Assembly (NCBI RefSeq): GCF_023617245.1
Contig: NZ_CP067396.1
Span: 5,924,001-5,988,000, forward strand
DNA length: 64,000 nucleotides
Source: Lysobacter enzymogenes
GTDB lineage: Bacteria > Pseudomonadota > Gammaproteobacteria > Xanthomonadales > Xanthomonadaceae
Reading direction: 5' to 3'
The position numbers and the translations under genes are program-made. The notes below the pieces were generated by a model. It was not told the DNA's origin, ran no database searches, and was given only the letters and a program-made list of their open reading frames with translations. Below are positions 7,521 to 19,079 of this stretch, one piece after another (positions within the stretch are counted from its first letter, which is position 1; each line of letters begins with the position of its first letter).

Positions 7521-8570
7521 TCACTCCGGAGAACGTCCCTCGCTCCCCGCTTGAATGCGTTCGCGCGCACCCGCCAGTTCGCCGCGCGCGAACGCCTTGA
7601 GCGCGCCGCGCTCGGCCTTGGCGAACGGCGAGCCCTTGCCGCAATGGTCCAGCAGCAGGTTCAGGTCCTGCGCCTCGCCGAGCCGCTCGATCTGGCGCTT
7701 GTCGAACGTCGGCGCGTCCGCGCCGAGCCCGGCGCTCTTGAGCGCGCGCTGTTGCTGCGACAGCCGCCGCGCGCGCCGGCGCCAGTCGTGCCAGTCCTCG
7801 TCGCCGCCGCTGGCGCGGGCGCGCTCGCCGGCGCGCGCCACCCGCCGCAGGCTCGCGGCGACGGCGGCGCGCCAATGCTCGGGCTGCAGCTGCGCCCACG
7901 GCATCGCCAGCAACGCGGCGCGCAGCACCTGCAGCAGCGCGCGGCGACGGCCCAGGCCGGGATCGTCCTCGCGCGCGCGGCGCGCCGCGGCGGCGCGCGC
8001 GGCGGCGGCGGCGCGACGCGCGCGCGCCAGCAGGCGGCGCGCGTCGGGCGCGAGTTCGCCGCGCAGCAGGCGGTCGAGGGTCTCGACTAGCGCGTGCGCA
8101 TCGCGCAGCTGCGACAGGTCGCGGTTGAGGTCGCGCAGTTCGCGGTCGACCAGAGCCGCGCCGGGCCCCAGCCCGTCCGCACCCAACGCCAGGGTGGCGC
8201 GGGCGCGGCGCAGGTTCTTGCGCGCCAGATGCACGCCGGCGTGGATGCGGTTGCCGCCCCAACCGAGCGCGTCGAGGGCTTGGTCGATCTCGCGCGTGGC
8301 ATGGGCGCGCAGGCGCTGGCCGGGCGGACGCGCGGCCTTGGCCGCGTCGGTGTGGGAACGCAGGTCGGGCCGCCGGTCGGAAGTGCGCGACGTGGCGCCA
8401 TGCCCGGATCCGGCCGGCGTCCGCGCCCCGGCCCGCCGCACCGGCGCGTCTTCCGCCCCGGCCTCTTCGGCCGCCGCGCCGCGCGAAGCCCGGCGCCGCG
8501 CTCGTGGCGTCCCGGGCGGCACGGCGGATTCGACTCCCTCGGCGACTGCCTCGACTTCGGCCTGCGGCAT
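7521..8570 (-). CDS. CHAD domain protein
   Basis: A 349-residue protein. After a basic, Ala/Arg-rich N-terminal stretch of about 85 residues, the rest is an all-helical CHAD domain with the typical conserved His and basic residues: NRIHAGVHLARKNLRRARATL, LRDAHALVETLDRLL and DWHDWRRRARRL. The family uses these to bind polyphosphate. Start at 8570 was chosen because GGGAG lies eight bases upstream; starting further upstream would overlap the divergent mutM gene at 8656. Likely a polyphosphate-binding protein in the cytoplasm. Confidence 0.88.
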   Translation of the reverse strand: MPQAEVEAVAEGVESAVPPGTPRARRRASRGAAAEEAGAEDAPVRRAGARTPAGSGHGATSRTSDRRPDLRSHTDAAKAARPPGQRLRAHATREIDQALDALGWGGNRIHAGVHLARKNLRRARATLALGADGLGPGAALVDRELRDLNRDLSQLRDAHALVETLDRLLRGELAPDARRLLARARRAAAAARAAAARRAREDDPGLGRRRALLQVLRAALLAMPWAQLQPEHWRAAVAASLRRVARAGERARASGGDEDWHDWRRRARRLSQQQRALKSAGLGADAPTFDKRQIERLGEAQDLNLLLDHCGKGSPFAKAERGALKAFARGELAGARERIQAGSEGRSPE

Positions 8571-8655
8571 GGCGGACTCCCGCTTCGCATGGATACGTAA
8601 GCGTTTCGCGCCGACGCTGCGCGCGCCGGCCCGGACGGGATAGTACGCTGGGACC

Positions 8656-9468
8656 ATGCCTGAATTGCCTGAAGTCGAAACCACCCGCCGCGGCCTCGCG
8701 CCGCACCTGGAAGGCCGTCACGTCGTCACCGCGATCCTGCGCCGGCCCGACCTGCGCTGGCCGATCCCGGCGGCGATCGAGGAGACCCTGCCCGGCCAGC
8801 GCATCGACGCGGTGCGCCGGCGCGCCAAGTACCTGTTGGTCGACACCGCCGCCGGCAGCGCCCTGCTGCACCTGGGCATGTCCGGCAGCCTGCGCGTGCT
8901 GCCGGCCGACACCCCGGTGCGCGACCACGACCACGTCGACCTGCTGCTCGACGACGACCGCGTGCTGCGCTTCAACGACCCGCGCCGGTTCGGCTGCCTG
9001 CTGTGGCAGGCGCCCGGCGAAACCCATGAATTGCTGCGCGGCCTCGGCCCGGAACCGCTGTCGGACGACTTCGACGGCGACTACCTGTTCGCGCTCAGCC
9101 GCGGGCGCAAGGCGCCGGTGAAAACGTTTTTGATGGATCAGAAAGTCGTGGTCGGCGTCGGCAACATCTACGCCGCCGAAGCGCTGTTCGCCGCCGGCGT
9201 GTCGCCGCTGCGCGCGGCCGGCAAGGTCTCGCGCGAGCGCTATGCCGAGCTGGCCGGGGCGATCAAGGCGATCCTGGGCTACGCGATCCAGCGCGGCGGC
9301 ACCACCTTGCGCGACTTCATCAGCCCCGACGGCGCGCCGGGCTATTTCGAGCAGGAACTGGCCGCCTACGGCCGCGGCGGCGAACCCTGCCCGCGCTGCG
9401 GGCGGCCGCTGAAGCAGGCCAGCATCGGCCAGCGCACCACGGTGTGGTGCGGCCACTGCCAACGCTGA
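8656..9468 (+). CDS. mutM: Formamidopyrimidine-DNA glycosylase
   Basis: A 270-residue base-excision repair enzyme removing 8-oxoguanine and formamidopyrimidines. The N-terminus MPELPEVETTRRGL exposes the catalytic Pro2 and Glu3. The DNA-binding helix-two-turn-helix region is seen at KVVVGVGNIYAAEALF, and the C-terminal zinc finger has the cysteines CPRCG ... WCGHC. Length and both ends match the family. It stands alone, divergent from the CHAD gene with 85 bases between the starts. Confidence 0.97.
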   Translation: MPELPEVETTRRGLAPHLEGRHVVTAILRRPDLRWPIPAAIEETLPGQRIDAVRRRAKYLLVDTAAGSALLHLGMSGSLRVLPADTPVRDHDHVDLLLDDDRVLRFNDPRRFGCLLWQAPGETHELLRGLGPEPLSDDFDGDYLFALSRGRKAPVKTFLMDQKVVVGVGNIYAAEALFAAGVSPLRAAGKVSRERYAELAGAIKAILGYAIQRGGTTLRDFISPDGAPGYFEQELAAYGRGGEPCPRCGRPLKQASIGQRTTVWCGHCQR

Positions 9469-9670
9469 ATGCGGCTTTGGCACGCTCGCCGCGCCGCGTC
9501 GCGTGTCCGGATCGGCGCGCGCTTGCCGTTGATCGCTGCGGTGCGCCGGCGTGTCATCGCGACGGCGCTTCGTGCGTTAGCGCGGCGGGGTAATTCGTGT
9601 GCATTCCGAGTGTCGTCTGGCGGCAATCGATTGCGGCGTTCCAACGCAGGTTTGCTGCCACCTGTGTCGC

Positions 9671-9698
9671 TTCCAAGCCAAGCTGAACGCGCTATAGT
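9671..9698 (+). promoter_or_regulatory. Candidate sigma-70 promoter for the ECF sigma/kinase genes
   Basis: TATAGT at 9693-9698 resembles a -10 box, with a weak -35 TTCCAA at 9671-9676 sixteen bases upstream. It ends about 22 bases before the start of the ECF sigma factor gene. The remaining gap (9469-9670) shows nothing else recognised. Confidence 0.35.
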
Positions 9699-9719
9699 CT
9701 GGACCGAATTGGGGGCGAC

Positions 9720-10292
9720 ATGGCCGAAAGCGCTGACATCACGATCCTGCTGGACGCCGCCCGCGAGGGCGATCGCGGCGCGCTCGACCGCGTGCTCGCC
9801 ACGCTGTACCAGGAACTGCACACGATGGCGCGGCGCCAGCTCGCCGGCCAGCACGGCCAGACCCTGGACGCCACCGCGCTGGTGCACGAGGCCTACCTCA
9901 AGCTGGTCGGCCGGCGCGAAGCGCAGTTCGACGATCGCGCGCACTTCTTCGCCTACGCCGCCTCCGCGATGCGCAGCGTGGTGGTCGACTACGCGCGCCA
10001 GCGCCTGGCGCAGAAGCGCGGCGGCGACCTGCACCGCGTCACCGAACTGCCCGACGATGTCGAAGGCGGCCTGCGCCTGGACGAGGACACCCTCGGCCTG
10101 GATTCGGCCCTGACCAAGCTCGCCGCGGTCGACCAGCGCCTGGCCCAGGTGGTGGAACTGCGCTATTTCGCCGGCCTGTCGGAACTGGAAATCGCCGCGC
10201 TGCTGCAACGTTCCGAGCGCAGCATCCGCCGCGACTGGCAGAAGGCGCGGCTGTTCCTGCTGGCGTCGCTGCAGGACGAACCCGGCCGCTGA
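9720..10292 (+). CDS. ECF-type sigma factor (kinase-linked class)
   Basis: A 190-residue sigma factor. Region 2 is at about residues 10-90 (LDATALVHEAYLKLVGRRE and HFFAYAASAMRSVVVDYARQ) and region 4 at 125-185 (QVVELRYFAGLSELEIAALL with the recognition helix SERSIRRDW). Its TALVHEAYL motif marks the Sigma70_ECF (PF07638-like) class often encoded next to Ser/Thr kinases. Where typical ECF factors have an acidic DAED motif in region 2.2, this protein has D50-A-T52-A. No anti-sigma gene is nearby; a Ser/Thr kinase gene follows in the same direction 126 bases on. It is thus a plausible kinase-controlled regulator. Confidence 0.92.
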   Translation: MAESADITILLDAAREGDRGALDRVLATLYQELHTMARRQLAGQHGQTLDATALVHEAYLKLVGRREAQFDDRAHFFAYAASAMRSVVVDYARQRLAQKRGGDLHRVTELPDDVEGGLRLDEDTLGLDSALTKLAAVDQRLAQVVELRYFAGLSELEIAALLQRSERSIRRDWQKARLFLLASLQDEPGR

Positions 10293-10336
10293 GCGCGCCC
10301 GCGCCGCGGTCCGCGCGCGCTGCGCGCCTGCAAGGA

Positions 10337-10414
10337 ATGCGCAACGCCATGATCGACATCGCCGTCGCTCCGCTGCTCTTGCTCGCCGCCCTGCGCGCGC
10401 GGGTGCGCGGCTGA
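10337..10414 (+). CDS. Possible 25-aa hydrophobic micropeptide between sigma factor and kinase
   Basis: A short ORF with ATG at 10337 and a second in-frame ATG at 10349, ending with TGA at 10412-10414, four bases before the kinase start. An AAGGA at 10332-10336 is well spaced for the second ATG (12 bases away) but not for the first. The peptide is MRNAMIDIAVAPLL continuing with LLAALRARVRG: hydrophobic with a basic end, like a single membrane helix. It could be a real micropeptide, or only a leader whose translation feeds the kinase start. Chance is also possible. Confidence 0.3.
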   Translation: MRNAMIDIAVAPLLLLAALRARVRG

Positions 10415-10418
10415 CTCG

Positions 10419-13241
<2,823 letters not shown>

Positions 13242-13244
13242 GCC

Positions 13245-13799
13245 TCAGTCGCCGTCCGCGTCCGCCATCAGCGTCGGAATCAGTTCCAGCAGATCGGTGC
13301 CGCCGACATCCTCGCCGGCCTGGGTCAGCAGCGTGGTGACCTGGCCGCGATGGTGGGTCTGGTGATTGAAGAAATGCAGCAGCAACAAACCGAAGCGCCG
13401 TCGCGAGACCACGCCGCGGGTGTTGGCGTAGACCAAGGCCTGGTCGAGATCGGCTTCGGCGGTTTCGCCGATCCAGTCCACGATCCGCGCATCGAGTTCC
13501 TCGCGCGCGGCGCGCAGCGCCGGCAGCGTGTCGTACGCGATCGCGCGCAAGTCGGTCGGGGCCGGCTGCGCGCGCAGCGGTTCCAGCGCGGCGTAGCGCG
13601 CGGGATGCTCGGCGAAGCGGCGCAGCCAGATCCGATCGGCTGTCATCAAGTGGTTGAGCGTGCCCAGGATCGAGCCGAAGAACGCGCCGCGGTCCTGCGC
13701 GACCGCCTCGGCCGGCAGTCGCGCGGCGGCGGCGTAGACGCGCTGGTTCATCCAGCGGTTGTAGTCGGCCATCAGGCGGGCGTGGGCTAGCAGATTCAT
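13245..13799 (-). CDS. DinB family protein
   Basis: A 184-residue four-helix protein of the DinB/YfiT fold. It carries the expected metal-binding histidines: LNHLMTADRIW (His50) and HFFNHQTHHRGQ in the C-terminal part. The HRGQ signature is typical of the family. Members are metal-dependent and many act as thiol-dependent transferases, but the substrate here is not predictable. The start ATG at 13799 is well placed before MNLLAHARLMADYNRWMN, the family's usual first helix. It is convergent with the kinase gene, three bases apart. Confidence 0.9.
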   Translation of the reverse strand: MNLLAHARLMADYNRWMNQRVYAAAARLPAEAVAQDRGAFFGSILGTLNHLMTADRIWLRRFAEHPARYAALEPLRAQPAPTDLRAIAYDTLPALRAAREELDARIVDWIGETAEADLDQALVYANTRGVVSRRRFGLLLLHFFNHQTHHRGQVTTLLTQAGEDVGGTDLLELIPTLMADADGD

Positions 13800-13851
13800 G
13801 CGTGGCTCCGGTGCGGCCGGCCGGGCCGATCGCTCGCGGGCGATTGTCGCA

Positions 13852-14052
13852 TCAGCGCCGAGGCTTGTCCGCGCGCGGCACGGCATAAGCGGCGAATATA
13901 GGCCGCACGCAGAACACGCCGACGCACGGCACCAGTGCGAGTCCGATGAGCGAGCGGATTTCCGCGGCGAACAGCGGGTCTGCGAGCGCCCACCGGTCGG
14001 CCAGCTCCCGCGCCAGGGACGCCCTGACCGCTGCCGATGCGGCGCAGGCCAC
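13852..14052 (-). CDS. Doubtful small ORF (66 aa)
   Basis: The only open frame worth noting in the gap between the DinB gene and the ADP-ribosylglycohydrolase gene. It encodes an Ala-rich peptide with one hydrophobic stretch (LIGLALVPCVGVFCV) and ends in basic residues. No strong ribosome site or recognisable family supports it, so it may be a chance ORF in GC-rich DNA. The rest of the gap (13800-14095) shows nothing recognised. Confidence 0.2.
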   Translation of the reverse strand: MACAASAAVRASLARELADRWALADPLFAAEIRSLIGLALVPCVGVFCVRPIFAAYAVPRADKPRR

Positions 14053-14095
14053 GACCGTCGGCCCCGCGCGGCGCTTGTCGCCGCCAGGCGCCGGC

Positions 14096-14938
14096 TTATC
14101 GCGTCGCCAGCGCCATCAGCCGCGCATCCAACGCAATCAGATACTCGCGGCCGTAGCGTCCGTTCTCTAGTCCGTCGTACAGCGAAGCCGGCAAGTCCTG
14201 CGCGATCTCTTCGCTGCACGCGCCCGCCGCGAGCGCGATGGTGGCGACGGTGTCGACGTCGCCGGTGTAGGCGATGCAGGCGCGCAGCAGTTCGCTCATG
14301 CGCGAATGGGCGAGCACCGCGGCGACCGCCGCGTGCACGCTGTCCATGCCGAGCGCGCCGACCTTGCCGCGCCATGGCTCGCGCCACGGACCGGGCACGT
14401 GCGCGGCGAGATACCCGGCCAAGCCGTCCTTGGCGCCGCGGCGATGGACGAAGTAATGCGTGCACAGGGCCGCGGCGACCGCGGCGGCGACGCCGTCGGG
14501 CGTGTCGTGGGTGATGCGCGCCTGCAGTTCGGCGCGGCGCACGACCTCGGCGGTGTCGGCGAGCGCGCCGATCGGCGGCGCGCGCATCGCCGCGCCGCTC
14601 TTGGCGCTGTCGGGCACGATCCGCGCGAGCAGGTCGGCGCCGTCGCGCACTTCGGTCAGCAGGCCATGGAAGCGGCTGGCGTAACCCTCGCGCGGATCGC
14701 GCTTGAACGCCGCGACGAAACGCTCGGCCAGCGATTCGCGAGTCCACGGATCGCCCTCGGCCAAGGCCTCGGCGATGGCCAGGCTCATCTGGGTGTCGTC
14801 GGTGTAGCAGCCCGGTTCGATCGCGTGGCGCGGGTGGCGGACGTAGTGCGCGCCGTCGTTGCGCTCGCGCACGATCCGGTCGGCGGCGTATTCGAAACCG
14901 GCGCCGTAGGCGTCGCCGATGGCCAGTTCCAGCAGCAT
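14096..14938 (-). CDS. ADP-ribosylglycohydrolase family protein
   Basis: A 280-residue hydrolase. The N-terminal metal-binding motif is GDAYGAGFE plus CYTDDTQMSLAIAEAL (TDDT near residue 48), and the C-terminal metal ligands are in YTGDVDTVATIALAAGA. These place it in the ADP-ribosylglycohydrolase (DraG/ARH-like) family, which uses two magnesium ions to remove ADP-ribose from proteins or small molecules. The start at 14938 gives the usual N-terminus at the first motif. No DraT-like transferase is nearby, so its target is unknown. Confidence 0.92.
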   Translation of the reverse strand: MLLELAIGDAYGAGFEYAADRIVRERNDGAHYVRHPRHAIEPGCYTDDTQMSLAIAEALAEGDPWTRESLAERFVAAFKRDPREGYASRFHGLLTEVRDGADLLARIVPDSAKSGAAMRAPPIGALADTAEVVRRAELQARITHDTPDGVAAAVAAALCTHYFVHRRGAKDGLAGYLAAHVPGPWREPWRGKVGALGMDSVHAAVAAVLAHSRMSELLRACIAYTGDVDTVATIALAAGACSEEIAQDLPASLYDGLENGRYGREYLIALDARLMALATR

Positions 14939-15020
14939 GGAGCGGTCCTTGGTGAGTGCGCCCGGGTCCGTGGGCGGTGCGCGCATTCTAATCGCGGCCG
15001 GGTCCGATCCGGGCCGGCAC

Positions 15021-15099
15021 AAAAGCATCGGGCCTGAAGGCGCCCCCACACGCCCAGCCGGCTCGCTGTCGTGGGAGCGCCTTCAGGCCCGATGCCTTC
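15021..15099. repeat. REP-family B inverted pair
   Basis: Reverse copy at about 15021-15050 (AGCATCGGGCCTGAAGGCGC) and forward copy at about 15070-15099 (GTGGGAGCGCCTTCAGGCCC), one base changed symmetrically in both arms (GCGCC for GGGCC). The compensating change keeps the hairpin, which points to selection or paired copying. Located between the glycohydrolase promoter and the end of tamB. Confidence 0.8.
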
Positions 15100-15149
15100 C
15101 GCTCAGATCGAATCGAACCCGTCAGCGAAGCATGCGCTCCGCCGCGGAC

Positions 15150-18100
15150 TCACTTCTCCTTGCGCCAGTTCACCGACGCGCGGTTCTCCAGCGTGCTCGA
15201 TTCGATCTCGACGTCGAAGCCCTTGCGCAGCAGGTACTTCAGCGTCAGCACCTGGCCGGTGCCGAGCAGCGATACGCCGTAGCCGACGTAGAGCTTCGGC
15301 GACAGGTACTTGCCGACGCCAAGCACCGACCCGCCGAGCGCGCGGCTTTCCATCACGCCGGCGTCGTCGAGGCCGATCTTGGCGCCGAGCTGCGAGGCCA
15401 GCAGGCCGCCGCCGGCCGACAGCGCGGCGCTGGCGGCGTTGAGCTGCTTGCTCTCGTCGCCGGTCAAATTCGACAGCGGACGGCCCAGGGTGAGGTAAGC
15501 CAGCGCTTCGGACTGCGAGCTGGCCGGATCCGACCAGACGTTGACCTGCGGCGCGCTGACCCGCCCGCCGATATCGACGCCGGCCTTGACCGCGCCGACT
15601 TCGCGCTCGGCGCGCAGGTCCAGGATCGGATCGGACACCGGGCCGTTGTTCCAGGCCAGATTGCCGCGGGTGATCTGCAGCTTCTGCCCGTACGCTTCGT
15701 AGCGGCCTTCCACGCTGAGCGCGCCGCTCGCGGTCATCTCGCGGCCCGGCCGCGAGCGCACCCGCATCTGTCCGCCGAGCTTGCCGTCCAGGCCGAAGCC
15801 CTTGAGCTTGACGTCGTCGCCGACGGCCAGCGTCAGGTCGAGTTCCAGCGGCGAAGAACCGGTGTCCTCGGGATTCACCGGATCGAGCACGACCACGTCC
15901 TCGGACACCGACACGCCCTGGTCCAGGCGTTCCAGATCGACGCGCGCGGAAGGAATGGTGACCTTGCCGGTGACGTTGAGCGGCTGCTTGGCCGCGTAGC
16001 GCACGGTCAGCTCGGGATTGGCCACCGCGCGCAGGTCGCGGGTGTCGGAGGCGAGCACGTTGGTGCCGCGGATGTTCAACACCAGCGGCGTGTCGTCGCC
16101 CTGCCAGCCGAGCGTGCCGTCGACGTTCAGCGTGCCCTCGCCCGAGCGCACGCTGCCGGCGATGCGCGCGCTGCCGTCGGGCTGCGCGTCCAGGCGTACG
16201 TCGCCCTGCTGCAGCACGATGCCCAGCGACGGCACCTCGGTGGTGAATTGCGACAGCCGCGCCTGCCCGCTCAACAGCGGTTTGCTGCGCGTGCCGGCCA
16301 GGCCGATGCGGCCTTCCAGCTTGCCCTTGGGCTCGACGATGTCGGGCGAGAACAGCTCGACCCAGGTCAGCTCGTCGGTGTCGACCGCGACATTGCCCGA
16401 GAGCGGCGCGTACGCGTCCCAGCCGGTGTTGACGGTGGCCTCGATGCGGCCGTCGTCGTTGAAGCCGGACTTCAGTTCGGCGCTGAGCTTCTGGGTGTCG
16501 AAGCTGGCCTTGAGCGAGAGCGCGTTGTAGCGCACCAGTTCGCGCCGCGCGCGCTCGCTGAACTTCAGGCCGCCGCCGGCGGAGCTGAGGTTGAAGTTGC
16601 CGCGCCAGCCCTTGCCGGCCGGACGCAGTTCGCCGTCCAGCGCGATTTCGCCGCGCAGGATCCACGGCCGCTTGTCGCTGCGCTCGGGCAGGTAGGGCTG
16701 GGCCAGCAGCAGCGGCAGGCCGTGGCCCTTGAGTTCGACGCCGCGGCGCGGCCAGTCGGCGGCCGCGCACAGCGAACCGCCGCTGCTGGAGACCAGGCAG
16801 GCGTCGTTGAAGCCGCCGCTGTCGCCGTTCCAGCGGAACGCGGTGGACTGCTGCAGGCGCCAGCTGGCGCCCTTGCTCGGCGCCAGCTGCAGCGAGGCCA
16901 GCGCGCCGGACCAGACGTTGCCGCGCTTGTCGGCGTGGCCGGACAGGTCGAGGTTGGCGACGTCGCTGCGCGCCTGCGCCTGCAGTTGCAGCGCTTCCAC
17001 CGCGCCCTGCGCGTCCACGCTCAGCGACGACAGCGCGATGCCCGCATCGAGTTCGCTGGCGCGCAGCGCCAGCTGGCCGCCGCGGCCGCGCCAGGGCAGC
17101 TTGCCCTTGGCGCTGAAGCTGGCGGCCTGGTAGTCGCCGTACTTGAGCGCGCTGCCGGTGAGATCGGCATCGACATTGGGCGCATCGGCGGCGCCGGTGA
17201 GCTTGAGCGTGCCGTTGAGGCTGCCCGACGCGCTCGGCAGCAGATCGTTCAACTGCAGCGGCGCGAACTTCGCGTCGACGTCGATGCTCTGCGCGTACTT
17301 GCCCTTGGCTTCGAGCTTGCTGCCGCCCAGGCTCAGCGCAACTTCGCCTTCGTAGGCGTCGCCGGTCTTGCCGGTGGCGGCGCCGTGCATCAGGAAGCGG
17401 CCGCGGCCGCCGAGCGGCCGTTCGCGCAGGCGCCCGCCGAGCTGTTCGGCGGTCGCCTGGATCTCCAGCCCGCCGTCGTCGCGGGTGGCGCCGGTGCTGG
17501 CCAGCTTGCCGTCGACCGCGCCCTTGAATTCCGGCGCGAAATAGCCGGGATCGAAGCCCGACAACGCGGCCTTGAGGTCCCAGCCGAGCTTCGGCGCCCA
17601 CGCCACGTCGCCGCTGGCGTCGAGCAGGCCGGTCGGCATCTTGGCCTTGAGCGACTTCAAGCTCATGCGTTGATCGTTGCCGCGGCCGTCGAACTCGACC
17701 GTCGCCGCCTGCTTGTCGCGCAGCAGCCGCGCGTTGCCGATCGCGGCCCAGTCCTTGACCGTGCCGGCGAAGCCGAAGTCGGCGCTTTCCAGCGTCACCG
17801 CCGGCGTGGCCGGCGTCTGCGGCGCTTGCGAAGGCTTGGCCACCGACTTGAGCGTGGTCGGCGGCGCCTGGCCGCCCCAGCTCAGGCCGCGCGCGTTGAT
17901 CGAGAACTTGAACCGGCCGTTGTCGGCGTCGGTGAAATCGGCGTGGCCGCGCAGCGTGGCGGTGCCGTCGAACAAGCGCAGCGCCAGCGGCTGCACGTCG
18001 AGCACCTGCTCCTTCAGCGAGACCTTCGACGGCAGCACCTCGACCGCGATATCGCCCTGGCGGAACTCGCCTTCCAGCGCGGCGACGCCGCCGCTGCCCT

Positions 18101-19052
18101 GCGCGTCGAAGCGCAAGGCCATCGGCGTATCGCTGGGCTTGGCGTCGGGCGCGGTCAGCAGACCGATGTCGAGCGCGTCGGCCTTCGCGTGCAAGCGCCA
18201 GTCCGGCGCCTCTTCCTTGCCGCGCAAGGTCAGCGTCATGCGCACCGGCCCCGGCGCGGCGCCGGCCACGGCCACGTCCATGCGCGACAGGTCGCCGCGC
18301 GCGACCAGGCCCAGGCGCGGCGGCGTGCGGCCCGGCGCGCTCGGCAACACCGCGGTGACGGTGAGGTCGGATTTGAAATCGCGGCTGGGCTGGTAATCGC
18401 CGTGCGCGGTGAAGCGGCCGCGGTCGGTGTCGGCGACCAATTTCTCCACGTGCAGCTTGCCCGATTGCGCGTCGAGCCCGGCGCGCAACTGGCGCACGTC
18501 GATGAGGTGCTCGCCGGCCTGGGCGATCTTGAAGCCGTCGATGCGCACGTCGTCGGCCTGCAGCGCCAGCGGCGGTTCGATCTGCGGCAGCACGTCGGGC
18601 CAGCGCGGCAGTTCGAACGGCTCGTCGCTCTTCTCGATGTCGAGCGTGGCGCCCTCGACCTGGATCGCGTCCAGGCGCAGCTTGCGGCCCAGCAGCGGGC
18701 GCAGCGCCGGGTCCAGGTAGATGCGCTGCGCGGTGAATACCGTCTTCTTGTAGGCGAAGCGCACATCGCGCAGCGTCAGCGGGCCCGACAGCGGGCCTTC
18801 GGCGGACTTCCAGGTGAAGCTGGAATCGGCCGGCAGGCGCGAGACGATCTGCGCCAGCAGCACGTCGCGGCCGGCGATGGTGGAGATCAGCCAGTACGCG
18901 GCGAACGCGATCAGCAGGGTCAACACCGCCGCGGCGATGCTGGTGCGCCAGGCCCAGCGTCGGGCCGCGGCGCGGCGACGGCGGCGGCGTTCGAGCAGCA
19001 GCTCCTGCGCGGTGGGGGTCGGCGGCGGCGGCGGCGGGGGCGTGTCGCTCAT
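15150..19052 (-). CDS. tamB: Translocation and assembly module subunit TamB
   Basis: A 1300-residue inner-membrane-anchored protein. A Pro-rich, basic N-terminus is followed by one membrane helix (SIAAAVLTLLIAFAAYWLIST, about residues 38-58), then a very long beta-rich AsmA/TamB-like region spanning the periplasm. The C-terminal DUF490 domain is visible, with the ending LTLKYLLRKGFDVEIESST and a final SVNWRKEK, close to family ends. TamB works with TamA and is thought to move phospholipids and help outer-membrane proteins insert. It starts 27 bases after the tamA stop, so both are in one operon. Confidence 0.93.
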   Translation of the reverse strand: MSDTPPPPPPPTPTAQELLLERRRRRRAAARRWAWRTSIAAAVLTLLIAFAAYWLISTIAGRDVLLAQIVSRLPADSSFTWKSAEGPLSGPLTLRDVRFAYKKTVFTAQRIYLDPALRPLLGRKLRLDAIQVEGATLDIEKSDEPFELPRWPDVLPQIEPPLALQADDVRIDGFKIAQAGEHLIDVRQLRAGLDAQSGKLHVEKLVADTDRGRFTAHGDYQPSRDFKSDLTVTAVLPSAPGRTPPRLGLVARGDLSRMDVAVAGAAPGPVRMTLTLRGKEEAPDWRLHAKADALDIGLLTAPDAKPSDTPMALRFDAQGSGGVAALEGEFRQGDIAVEVLPSKVSLKEQVLDVQPLALRLFDGTATLRGHADFTDADNGRFKFSINARGLSWGGQAPPTTLKSVAKPSQAPQTPATPAVTLESADFGFAGTVKDWAAIGNARLLRDKQAATVEFDGRGNDQRMSLKSLKAKMPTGLLDASGDVAWAPKLGWDLKAALSGFDPGYFAPEFKGAVDGKLASTGATRDDGGLEIQATAEQLGGRLRERPLGGRGRFLMHGAATGKTGDAYEGEVALSLGGSKLEAKGKYAQSIDVDAKFAPLQLNDLLPSASGSLNGTLKLTGAADAPNVDADLTGSALKYGDYQAASFSAKGKLPWRGRGGQLALRASELDAGIALSSLSVDAQGAVEALQLQAQARSDVANLDLSGHADKRGNVWSGALASLQLAPSKGASWRLQQSTAFRWNGDSGGFNDACLVSSSGGSLCAAADWPRRGVELKGHGLPLLLAQPYLPERSDKRPWILRGEIALDGELRPAGKGWRGNFNLSSAGGGLKFSERARRELVRYNALSLKASFDTQKLSAELKSGFNDDGRIEATVNTGWDAYAPLSGNVAVDTDELTWVELFSPDIVEPKGKLEGRIGLAGTRSKPLLSGQARLSQFTTEVPSLGIVLQQGDVRLDAQPDGSARIAGSVRSGEGTLNVDGTLGWQGDDTPLVLNIRGTNVLASDTRDLRAVANPELTVRYAAKQPLNVTGKVTIPSARVDLERLDQGVSVSEDVVVLDPVNPEDTGSSPLELDLTLAVGDDVKLKGFGLDGKLGGQMRVRSRPGREMTASGALSVEGRYEAYGQKLQITRGNLAWNNGPVSDPILDLRAEREVGAVKAGVDIGGRVSAPQVNVWSDPASSQSEALAYLTLGRPLSNLTGDESKQLNAASAALSAGGGLLASQLGAKIGLDDAGVMESRALGGSVLGVGKYLSPKLYVGYGVSLLGTGQVLTLKYLLRKGFDVEIESSTLENRASVNWRKEK

Positions 19053-19079
19053 CAGCTGCGGAAAAGTCCTGTGCGCGCC

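Noticed and set aside
13852..14052. 66-aa ORF as a real gene
   Set aside because: Listed only as doubtful: no strong ribosome site or family; composition fits a chance frame.
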